A DNA stretch of 64,000 nucleotides from Pedobacter jeongneungensis. Its GTDB lineage: Bacteria; Bacteroidota; Bacteroidia; Sphingobacteriales; Sphingobacteriaceae. Every line of letters starts with the position of its first letter. Position 1 is the stretch's first letter. A model generated the notes under the pieces. It had not been told where the DNA came from. It did no database searches and saw only the letters and a list, made by a program, of their open reading frames with translations. A program made the translations under genes and the position numbers. The stretch covers positions 62,001-126,000 of the forward strand of contig NZ_AYMG01000014.1 in assembly GCF_000633455.1 (NCBI RefSeq). The letters are read 5' to 3'. Positions 35,953-42,705 of this stretch are shown here, one piece after another.

Positions 35953-36435
35953 ATGAAAAAATACCTAAGCGTGTTTGCTGCCATGTTGCTCTTTATTTTA
36001 CTGGTGCAATGTAAAAAGGATGAAATGACTGTGCCGGATCGGGACGTTGATTTGGTGATCGATAAAATTAATGCATTACGGCAAAGCGGATGCAATTGTG
36101 GCACCACTTACATGCCGCCAGTACCCAATTTAGTATCAAATAAGCAATTACAGGATGCAGCACTAGCGCATGCTAAAGATATGGCGCAGCGGAACTATTT
36201 TGATCACCTATCTCCAGAAGGCAGTACACCAGAGGAGCGTGCTTTAAATACTGGTTATACAGGCGATTTTAGAGCAGAAAATCTGGCTAAAGGATACAGT
36301 CAGGCCGATCAGGTAATTGCCGCCTGGAAAAATAGTGTAAGCCATTGCCTGGCAATGATGGATGCTAAAAGTAAACAAGCGGGTGTTGGTATGGCTCAAA
36401 ATTACTGGGTAGTAACCTTTGGTAGCCCCTTATAA
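35953..36435 (+). CDS. CAP/SCP-domain lipoprotein
   Basis: The 160-residue protein has a lipoprotein signal (Cys in ILLVQCKK) and a CAP (cysteine-rich secretory protein/PR-1) domain. The family landmarks are INALRQSGC..C, LQDAALAHAKDMAQRNYFDH, the 'RAENLAKGY' Glu motif, and a closing 'QAGVGMAQNYWVVTFG'. The conserved His (HAKDM, FDH) and Glu residues that line the CAP cleft are present. Function in bacteria is mostly unknown; lipid binding or protease-like roles are proposed. Its stop codon shares the palindrome TTATAA with the convergent GH18 gene. Confidence 0.88.
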   Translation: MKKYLSVFAAMLLFILLVQCKKDEMTVPDRDVDLVIDKINALRQSGCNCGTTYMPPVPNLVSNKQLQDAALAHAKDMAQRNYFDHLSPEGSTPEERALNTGYTGDFRAENLAKGYSQADQVIAAWKNSVSHCLAMMDAKSKQAGVGMAQNYWVVTFGSPL

Positions 36436-37551
36436 TTCTTTTATGGTTTTATCAATCACATCCAGCAAGCCATCTGTATAGGCATCATCAGTAAGTTCCC
36501 AGAACATGATGCCATTTAGTTTTTGATCAATCACATATTTGGTTTTCAATGATATTGATTTCGGGTCATCAAACGTAGCGAGGTATTTTGTTTGAGGATT
36601 ATAATAGTACGGCGCCTGGGCCTTTTCGTCCCAATAATAATTGTAGCCGTTTTCGCTTGAAAACTGTTTTTTAAAGTTTTTAAAAGATACCCCGCTAATA
36701 AATTTTGTAGGTTGATATAATCCCTGGTTGGCATCAGTAGTGTTTTCAAAAATACGGGCATAGAAAGCTGCTCCCAAAGCTATTTTTTGAGCGGGGACGC
36801 CTAGTTTTATTAAAGCTTTCACCCCAAAATCGCCTGATAAATCTTGCTCAGCCGTAGCATATAAAGGTGAATGGTGACCACTTTTAACCGCATAACCACT
36901 CACCAGGTCATAACTCATTAAATTTACCCTGTTTACCAAAGGCATCACCTTGTCCCATTCGAAGCAGGAATCGATACAGTTTTTCGTTCCGCCGGCCGCG
37001 AAACTGATTTCAGCCTTTTTGCCTAATTTTTTTCGAAGTTCTTTAATCAATAAAGTGAAATTGTGTTTGTCATCCACCGTGTACCTGTGTCCCGGATAGC
37101 CCATTACCGCAGGATATTCCCAATCAAGATCTATGCCGTCGGCACGGAAAAAATCAAGGATTTCTTTAGTGGTTTTGGCAAAAGTTTTCCGTCCGTCAGC
37201 CCTGCTGAATACTTCAGAACAAGGCGCGCAGCCACTCCAGCCACCCAGCGCAATCATCACCTTCAAATCAGGATTACGCTTTTTTAATTCTACCATTTTA
37301 GCAATTAAAGCCGAATCCTTCGCCGATCTGATGTTTAAACTATCACCCTTTAAATGCCCGAAACTGTAAATCAAATGGCTCAATTTTTCGATGGGAAAGC
37401 TGTCGATCACCGAATTTTGCCCTGTGTAATACGCAATAACATTCGGTTTAACTGTTTTTTGAGCTTTTGATTGGCTACTCAAAAAGGATAACGAAATAAT
37501 GGCTGCAATGCAGAACAGTATAGTTGGGAGGGTAAGCTTTCTTTTATGCAT
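36430..37551 (-). CDS. Family 18 glycoside hydrolase (chitinase-like)
   Basis: Secreted TIM-barrel enzyme acting on beta-1,4-linked GlcNAc polymers. The 373 residues comprise a signal peptide (1-30), the SxGG-type strand 3 motif ALGGWSG (101-107) and the catalytic D138-G-I-D141-L-D143-W-E145 (DxxDxDxE, Glu as acid). Later family landmarks are the Met-Ser-Tyr-Asp strand (NLMSYDLVSG) and the Trp at the barrel end (GIMFWELTDD). A chitin insertion domain of about 60 residues is present (about 255-320). It is convergent with the CAP gene, with 6 bp of overlap, and 14 bp downstream of the transglutaminase-like gene on the same strand. Confidence 0.93.
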   Translation of the reverse strand: MHKRKLTLPTILFCIAAIISLSFLSSQSKAQKTVKPNVIAYYTGQNSVIDSFPIEKLSHLIYSFGHLKGDSLNIRSAKDSALIAKMVELKKRNPDLKVMIALGGWSGCAPCSEVFSRADGRKTFAKTTKEILDFFRADGIDLDWEYPAVMGYPGHRYTVDDKHNFTLLIKELRKKLGKKAEISFAAGGTKNCIDSCFEWDKVMPLVNRVNLMSYDLVSGYAVKSGHHSPLYATAEQDLSGDFGVKALIKLGVPAQKIALGAAFYARIFENTTDANQGLYQPTKFISGVSFKNFKKQFSSENGYNYYWDEKAQAPYYYNPQTKYLATFDDPKSISLKTKYVIDQKLNGIMFWELTDDAYTDGLLDVIDKTIKEL

Positions 37552-37565
37552 GGGATCTGGATAAA

Positions 37566-38429
37566 CTATTTTTCGGCAATAATATCCTGTAATTCGTTTA
37601 ATTCGGCGACTTTATCGGTAGCTCCCGCATTTTCGTAAGCCGAAATCAGGTTTCTAATTACGCGACGGATAATGTCGGTATTGCTGCAAGGTCTGTAATA
37701 TTCAGGTAAAGCTTCTAAATTAAGCTGGCGTAAAAACTGATCAACATCATGTTTGCCGAAAATATTGCCACGGTTAAAAGCATTGATATAGAAAAGCACA
37801 CCATATTCATTTCCTTCTTGTTTGCTATCGTCTATATAGCCTAAAATAAAATGCTGTGGCAAATTAATTCCATAAACAGGAAGATCAAGTTTTTGAGCCA
37901 GAGTAGAATAAATAATGGCCAGCGTAATCTGGTTCCCTTTTTTACTTTCTAATACCTGATTTAAATAAGAATTTTGAGGATCGTGGTGGTTTTTGGTGTT
38001 CCCTCCAAAGCCATATTGCTGATAAAGTACATGGTTGATCAGTTTTACCTTTTCAACCGAACTCATCTCATATTGCAGGCCCAGCCAAATATCACGTTTA
38101 ATTTCTTCGATCTGGTTAATTACTTTTTGTTCATCTAAATCAGGATATTGATAACGATTAATAATCAATGCACCCTGCAATAAATCAAAAGCTCCGCTCA
38201 AATACCATAGATTTAAATCTTCTTTAACCGTTTTAAACTGGATCTGGTGAACAATATTCTCAATACGTTCCTGTAACAGCCCATCGAAAGATTGTTCCCA
38301 GGCATTTTCTAAAAAATGGATAACCGAACCACCATATTCCAGTAGTTTTTTCTCAACATGTTGGAATACTTCCTCATCAGGATCATCCAATAATTTTACT
38401 AAAGCACTTATCTCTGCGTTATTTTCCAT
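37566..38429 (-). CDS. Transglutaminase-like SirB1 family protein
   Basis: A 287-residue cytoplasmic protein with an N-terminal helical part (1-100) and a SirB1/transglutaminase-core-2-like domain, shown by NSYLNQVLESKKGNQITLA followed by IIYSTLAQKLDLPVYGINLPQHFILGY. The His of the LPQHF motif is present, but the catalytic Cys expected one helix earlier is not; the position reads as Ile/Ala. As in other SirB1 proteins, this suggests binding rather than catalysis. It starts 45 bp from the divergent methyltransferase start and is followed by the GH18 gene at 14 bp. Confidence 0.82.
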   Translation of the reverse strand: MENNAEISALVKLLDDPDEEVFQHVEKKLLEYGGSVIHFLENAWEQSFDGLLQERIENIVHQIQFKTVKEDLNLWYLSGAFDLLQGALIINRYQYPDLDEQKVINQIEEIKRDIWLGLQYEMSSVEKVKLINHVLYQQYGFGGNTKNHHDPQNSYLNQVLESKKGNQITLAIIYSTLAQKLDLPVYGINLPQHFILGYIDDSKQEGNEYGVLFYINAFNRGNIFGKHDVDQFLRQLNLEALPEYYRPCSNTDIIRRVIRNLISAYENAGATDKVAELNELQDIIAEK

Positions 38430-38458
38430 AAAACATACATACGTTTGCGGTGTTTAAT

Positions 38459-38466
38459 TACTTTTG
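38459..38466 (+). promoter_or_regulatory. -7 promoter box (TACTTTTG), decides the methyltransferase start
   Basis: Exact TAnnTTTG match ending 7 nt before the ATG at 38474. It excludes the upstream GTG start at 38450, which would lie before the transcription start. Confidence 0.6.
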
Positions 38467-38473
38467 CAATATT

Positions 38474-39256
38474 ATGCTATTTCAATTTATTACAGATTAC
38501 CTAAAACACCGTTTAACAGCAAAAAGCAGGCATGGAACGCATTCACCATTCGTGTACAAGCTAGCTGATGAGGTAATTTACGATTTTACCGACAAATCTG
38601 AATACAAAAATATAGAAGAACAGCGAAAAAAACTTTTTAATGACGATTCGATAATCACTGTTACCGACCTCGGAGCGGGTTCTCACCTCAATAAAAACCG
38701 TACAAAAAAGGTGAGTCAGATTGCAAAAAATGCATTGAAAAGTCCACGCTTGGCTAAACTGATTTACCGTTTGGCTAAAAATACCAAGCCTAAAAGTGCA
38801 ATAGAATTGGGTACCTGTTTGGGTATAACTACAGCTTATCTGGCCAAAACAGATCCCGAAACTGAAATTATTACCATAGAAGGCTGTCCGCAAACCGCTG
38901 AGGTGGCCAGAAAGAATTTTGAAGATTTAAATCTTGATAATATTGAACTTCATGTGGGCAATTTCGACCTGATTTTACCCGATATTATTGCCAAACAACC
39001 AAGTTTGGATTTCGTGTATATTGATGGAAATCACCGCAAAGATGCTACGCTGAATTATTTTAAATGGTGCCTGCCAAAAGTTAATGAAAATTCGCTGCTT
39101 ATTTTTGACGATATTTATTGGAGCGAAGGCATGAAAGAAGCCTGGACAGAAATTAAAAACCATCCTGATGTTACCGTAACGGTTGATTTGTTCTGGATCG
39201 GATTGGTTTATTTTAAAAAAGGACAGGTAAAAGAACACTTTAAGCTTAAATTTTAA
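38474..39256 (+). CDS. Class I SAM-dependent methyltransferase
   Basis: The 260-residue protein has a Rossmann-type methyltransferase domain: motif I SAIELGTCLGITTAYLA (about 116-132), an acidic residue after strand 2 (IITIEG), and a strand 4 motif with LDFVYIDGNHRKD. The YIDG-N-H pattern places it near the O-methyltransferase/'methyltransferase 24' group. The target is unknown. The open frame extends to 38450 but the promoter box favours the ATG at 38474. It is followed by the DUF1345 gene at 4 bp, so the two form an operon. Confidence 0.88.
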   Translation: MLFQFITDYLKHRLTAKSRHGTHSPFVYKLADEVIYDFTDKSEYKNIEEQRKKLFNDDSIITVTDLGAGSHLNKNRTKKVSQIAKNALKSPRLAKLIYRLAKNTKPKSAIELGTCLGITTAYLAKTDPETEIITIEGCPQTAEVARKNFEDLNLDNIELHVGNFDLILPDIIAKQPSLDFVYIDGNHRKDATLNYFKWCLPKVNENSLLIFDDIYWSEGMKEAWTEIKNHPDVTVTVDLFWIGLVYFKKGQVKEHFKLKF

Positions 39257-39260
39257 GAAT

Positions 39261-39932
39261 ATGAATGTTGAACCGAAATTAGAAGGTATCCAAAAAAGAT
39301 CGGCATTATTTATTTTGCTGATCAGTCTATTTTCGGGGATTGTAGTTTACCTGGTTTCATTTTTTATCGAAATGAGTGTACTGGCGCATATCATGTTAGG
39401 TTGGGATGTATTTTGTTTAATCCTGATCAGCCTTCACTGGTATATGTTTTTTCATACCTCGGCAGCCGAAACACACCTAAAGGCCAGGATGCAGGATGAA
39501 ACCCGGGGTGAGATTTTTGCCATCGTAGTGGTTTCAACCTTTGCAGGGCTGCTGGCGGTAGTTTTACTGCTCATTAACAAAGATATCGAGCCGCTTGATT
39601 TAGTAGTAGCCATTGCGGGTATGTTTTTATCCTGGTTTTTGGTACATACCACTTTTAGCATGCGTTATGCGCACCTTTATTATGGCGACGATAAGGATGG
39701 TAACACAGAAAAGAAAGGCTCGGGGCTGGAGTTTCCCGGTGATGATGAACCCGATTTTATCGATTTTGCTTATTTTTCGTTTGTGCTGGGCATGACTTTT
39801 CAGGTTTCTGATGTAGAAATTTCGGACCGGAAACTCAGAAGACTATCGCTGTTACACAGTTTAATTGCATTTATCTTCAATACGGTAATCGTGGCCTTAA
39901 CCATCAATGCCATTGCAGGTTTAAGTAACTAG
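39261..39932 (+). CDS. DUF1345 family membrane protein
   Basis: A 223-residue integral membrane protein with about five helices (about 14-32, 38-60, 85-105, 114-132, 195-220). The segments DEPDFIDFAYFSFVLGMTFQVSDVEIS and LRRLSLLHSLIAFIFNTVIVAL are the conserved C-terminal signature of DUF1345, a family of unknown function. It begins 4 bp after the methyltransferase stop and is the last gene before a large repeat region. Confidence 0.9.
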   Translation: MNVEPKLEGIQKRSALFILLISLFSGIVVYLVSFFIEMSVLAHIMLGWDVFCLILISLHWYMFFHTSAAETHLKARMQDETRGEIFAIVVVSTFAGLLAVVLLLINKDIEPLDLVVAIAGMFLSWFLVHTTFSMRYAHLYYGDDKDGNTEKKGSGLEFPGDDEPDFIDFAYFSFVLGMTFQVSDVEISDRKLRRLSLLHSLIAFIFNTVIVALTINAIAGLSN

Positions 39933-39956
39933 ATTCATCGTTTGTAAGGGTTCGTC

Positions 39957-40073
39957 ATAAACTAAACTGTCATGCTGAGGCACGAAGCATCTGTAACCTA
40001 TTAAGCACTACATTCAACAGTTATTGTGAAATGTACAGTTCTGCTCCTTTGGCGGTCTTCAGCCCCGCTTTCC
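39957..40073. repeat. 117-bp direct repeat, copy 1
   Basis: Identical to 40388-40504 at 115 of 117 positions (431 bp apart). It contains CATGCTGAGGCACGAAGCATC and ends AGCCCCGCTTTCC. No plausible protein; part of a repeat region between DUF1345 and blaI. Confidence 0.85.
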
Positions 40074-40105
40074 CTTCTGCAGATTGAAGGAATCTGCATT
40101 CGTAC

Positions 40106-40250
40106 AATCGGGTTTATTTACAACAGTCAAATGCCTTTTTGCCACACGCCAGGAGCAGACCTTTCCTTATAAACCTGACAGTAGCGGGCATCCCGTCCTG
40201 ATTTTACATCGGGATCACGGGATAAAGCGAATGGCAGGACTTTAATTGCC
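40106..40250. repeat. Repeat modules following copy 1
   Basis: 40106-40170 is repeated at 40541-40604 with a few changes. The next block, 40171-40232 (from AAACCTGACAGTAGCGGG), is missing from the second copy but matches the module at 15237-15290. It includes a CATCCCGT/ACGGGAT hairpin. The word GGCAGGAC follows in both copies. Confidence 0.65.
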
Positions 40251-40387
40251 AAGAACCACTGCACTTTCATTTCCAAAACGATAGACGCCGTCATCTCGAC
40301 CGAAGTGCAATGGAGAGATCTATATGTCGTAATTAAAAAATCGAAGTTTATGTTTAACCACCTAAGTCACCTTAGTGCATCTAAGCG

Positions 40388-40622
40388 ATAAACTAAACTG
40401 TCATGCTGAGGCACGAAGCATCTGTAAGCTATTAAGCACTACATTCAACAGTTATTGGGAAATGTACAGTTCTGCTCCTTTGGCGGTCTTCAGCCCCGCT
40501 TTCCGTTTAAAGTCCTCGCTGCGCTGCGGGCTTTCACTCCAATCGGGTTTACTTACAACTGTCAAATGCTTTTTGCCACGCGCCAGGAGCAGCCCTTTCC
40601 TTATGGCAGGACTTCAGTTGCC
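40388..40622. repeat. 117-bp direct repeat copy 2, with following module
   Basis: 40388-40504 repeats 39957-40073; 40541-40604 repeats 40106-40170. The whole gap 39933-40768 has no real gene: open frames of 64-93 codons here are inside repeats. A half-element CGTCATCTCGACCGAAGTG occurs near 40290, between the two copies. Confidence 0.8.
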
Positions 40623-40718
40623 AAAAACGATTACGCTTTTATTTCCTGAAAAATAAAAAAAAATAAATTATCTTTCTAATAATCAGTTTTTTATAACTTG
40701 AACTGGTTTTTCAGTAAT

Positions 40719-40758
40719 ATAACTTATTTTATAGTTGTAAAACTGAAAAATAAGTTAT
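40719..40758 (+). promoter_or_regulatory. 40-bp dyad, candidate BlaI operator
   Basis: ATAACTTATTTT (40719-40730) and AAAATAAGTTAT (40747-40758) are perfect inverted repeats around an inner AGTT-GTAA-AACT; all share the same centre at 40738.5, and 17 of 20 base pairs match. A second 9-bp inverted pair TTTTTCAGT/ACTGAAAAA (40707-40715, 40742-40750) overlaps it. It ends 10 bp before the blaI ATG. BlaI/MecI dimers bind dyads with TACA/TGTA-like cores and repress their own operon, so autoregulation is the likely role. Confidence 0.6.
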
Positions 40759-40768
40759 AGATTTGAGT

Positions 40769-41137
40769 ATGGAAGAATTAACCAAAGCAGAAGAGCGTAT
40801 TATGCAGGTTTTATGGAAACTGCAAAAAGCATTTGTAAAAGATATTATTGATGAGCTGGAAGAAGAGCCTAAGCCTCCATATAATACCATTTCATCAATT
40901 GTTAGGCTTTTGGAGAAAAAAGGTTATGTTAATTACAAGGCTTATGGCAAAACCTACGAATACTTTCCGGCTATAAGTAAAGATGAGTATGCCAAAACCA
41001 CTTTCTCCAAACTATTCTCTGGTTATTTTGATAATTCCCCAAGCAGTCTTTTATCCTTTATGGTAAAAGAAGAAAAGCTGAGTGAAAAGGATATAGAAGA
41101 AATTAAAAAGATCATCAATCAAAACTCAAAGCCATGA
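40769..41137 (+). CDS. blaI: BlaI/MecI-family transcriptional repressor
   Basis: A 122-residue repressor with an N-terminal winged helix (LTKAEERIMQVLWKLQKAFVKDIIDEL, then YNTISSIVRLLEKKGYVNYKAYGKTYEYFP) and a C-terminal dimerisation helix region. In BlaI systems, cleavage or displacement of the repressor follows activation of an M56 membrane protease. The frame extends to a TTG at 40763, but the ATG at 40769 is preferred. The stop overlaps the next gene (ATGA, 4 bp), an M56 protease, as is typical for blaI-blaR1 pairs. A 40-bp dyad lies 10 bp before the start. Confidence 0.93.
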   Translation: MEELTKAEERIMQVLWKLQKAFVKDIIDELEEEPKPPYNTISSIVRLLEKKGYVNYKAYGKTYEYFPAISKDEYAKTTFSKLFSGYFDNSPSSLLSFMVKEEKLSEKDIEEIKKIINQNSKP

Positions 41138-42693
41138 TTTTAATCTATTTGTTAAAGGTTTCGGCCTGTACGCTGATATTTTTTGCGGTTTATCAATTTT
41201 TATTGGCCAAACTCACGTTTTTTAACTTCAATCGTGCTTATTTATTATTGATGTTGTTGGTAAGTTTTGGTATTCCGGCCATTACTATTGAAAACAGGCA
41301 TGAAGTGGTGGTTTCCAGCGACCAAATTCCTTCAAAAATCGCCTATAATAATGATGGTTTTATAGAGCAGGATAATGAAGATGGAGTAAGCACAATTAAC
41401 AACAGTGTACACTGGGATCAGCTCCTGATATATAGTTATTGTGCTATCCTGACTATCCTTGTTTTTAGGATGTTGTTTATGATGGTGCGTATCCAGCTCC
41501 AATTGCATGAACATGCGATAAATAAAGATGGCGACGTTATTTTAGTCGATGAGCAATCGGCCATAAAAAACTGCTCTTTTTTTAACCAGATTATTGTCGA
41601 CTCTTCCTTACAATCAAACGAAAAGGACCTGATTATAAAACACGAATCAGTCCATGTACAGCAATTGCACGCTTTCGATAAACTTTTAGCAAACTTAGTA
41701 ACCGCTATCCTTTGGTTTAATCCCATCATTTATTTCTGGCGTAATGCAATTGATCATAACCATGAATTTTTGGCCGATCGCGGAACAACCCAATCTGCAG
41801 ATAAAAAAGTATATGCTTCACTGCTGTTAAACCTGGCCATGCCTGCTAAAAATTTAGCGGTGAATAGTTTCAGTAAACTCCCCTTAAAAAACAGGATTAA
41901 AATGTTGTACAAAGAACCAAATGTAAAGTTTCAAAAGTTAGCCTATCTGGCCATTCTTCCTGTTTTAATGATTTGTTGTATGGCATTTATAAACAGGGAA
42001 GAGGTTATTATTACAAAAACAGCAAACGGAAATCAAGTCGCTGCAGATGCGCCCAAAAGACCAAATGTTTATGCAATGAACTATTTAACCAGCAATATTA
42101 AAGTTAATCCGAATGCTAACCCTGCTTTTAACGAAGTAGAGCCAGTGCTGGTTATTGATGCCGGTCATGGAGGGAAAGATGGTGCGATAGCTGCCCTGGA
42201 CGGACAAAAGGAAAAAGACCTGAACTTAAGAGCCGTGAAAATACTGAAGGAAGAAGCCGCAAAAAGAGGCATTAGGGTAATCTTAACAAGAAATGCTGAT
42301 CAGTATATTTCACTTCGCGATCGATTGCCAAAACAGGAAGCCACTGCATTTATTTCTATCCACCATAATGCTGCACTTGCAAATACTGCTGCTCCTTTTG
42401 GCGGAATTGAGGTTTATGTTTCTAAACTGAATGGAAACATTAAAGCTGCCGAAGATCTGGGCGCCGGTATTTTAGGCAAGTTGAAACAATTGAATGGTTT
42501 GGCGGTAAAAGATTCTTTAAAAGATGCAAACCTGCTGTTGCTAAGAGAATCGAAAGTGCCGGCGGTTTTAATTGAAATGGGAAATATCTCGGATGCGAAA
42601 ACGCTGGATTACATCAATCAGGAAAAAAATATCAGAAGGATCAGTAACCTGATTTTAGATGGCTATGTACAGTTCTCAAAACGTGGATGCTAA
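41134..42693 (+). CDS. M56 (BlaR1-type) metalloprotease fused to N-acetylmuramoyl-L-alanine amidase
   Basis: The 519-residue protein has four membrane helices (about 4-24, 35-53, 95-118, 268-287). The cytoplasmic zinc protease domain lies between helices 3 and 4, with H170-E-S-V-H174, WFNPIIYFW and H210-E-F-L-A-D. After helix 4 and a linker, residues 338-519 form an amidase_3 domain with all zinc and catalytic residues: H345 (AGHGG), E360 (QKEKD), H410 (SIHHN) and E481 (IEMGN). BlaR1 proteins carry a penicillin-binding sensor at this place. Here the periplasmic part would bind or cut peptidoglycan, so it may sense cell-wall fragments. It overlaps blaI by 4 bp. Confidence 0.92.
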   Translation: MILIYLLKVSACTLIFFAVYQFLLAKLTFFNFNRAYLLLMLLVSFGIPAITIENRHEVVVSSDQIPSKIAYNNDGFIEQDNEDGVSTINNSVHWDQLLIYSYCAILTILVFRMLFMMVRIQLQLHEHAINKDGDVILVDEQSAIKNCSFFNQIIVDSSLQSNEKDLIIKHESVHVQQLHAFDKLLANLVTAILWFNPIIYFWRNAIDHNHEFLADRGTTQSADKKVYASLLLNLAMPAKNLAVNSFSKLPLKNRIKMLYKEPNVKFQKLAYLAILPVLMICCMAFINREEVIITKTANGNQVAADAPKRPNVYAMNYLTSNIKVNPNANPAFNEVEPVLVIDAGHGGKDGAIAALDGQKEKDLNLRAVKILKEEAAKRGIRVILTRNADQYISLRDRLPKQEATAFISIHHNAALANTAAPFGGIEVYVSKLNGNIKAAEDLGAGILGKLKQLNGLAVKDSLKDANLLLLRESKVPAVLIEMGNISDAKTLDYINQEKNIRRISNLILDGYVQFSKRGC

Positions 42694-42705
42694 TTAATTA
42701 CAATT

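Noticed and set aside
36430..38429. A polysaccharide utilisation locus around GH16 and GH18
   Set aside because: There is no SusC/SusD pair or regulator next to these genes, and they are on opposite strands with unrelated genes between.
40375..40656. 93-codon open frame, and a 64-codon one within it
   Set aside because: Both lie within the second copy of the direct repeat; the matching first copy does not keep the frame.
40763..42693. Classical beta-lactam sensing blaI-blaR1 pair
   Set aside because: The C-terminal domain of the M56 protein is an amidase, not a penicillin-binding sensor, and there is no beta-lactamase gene in the window.
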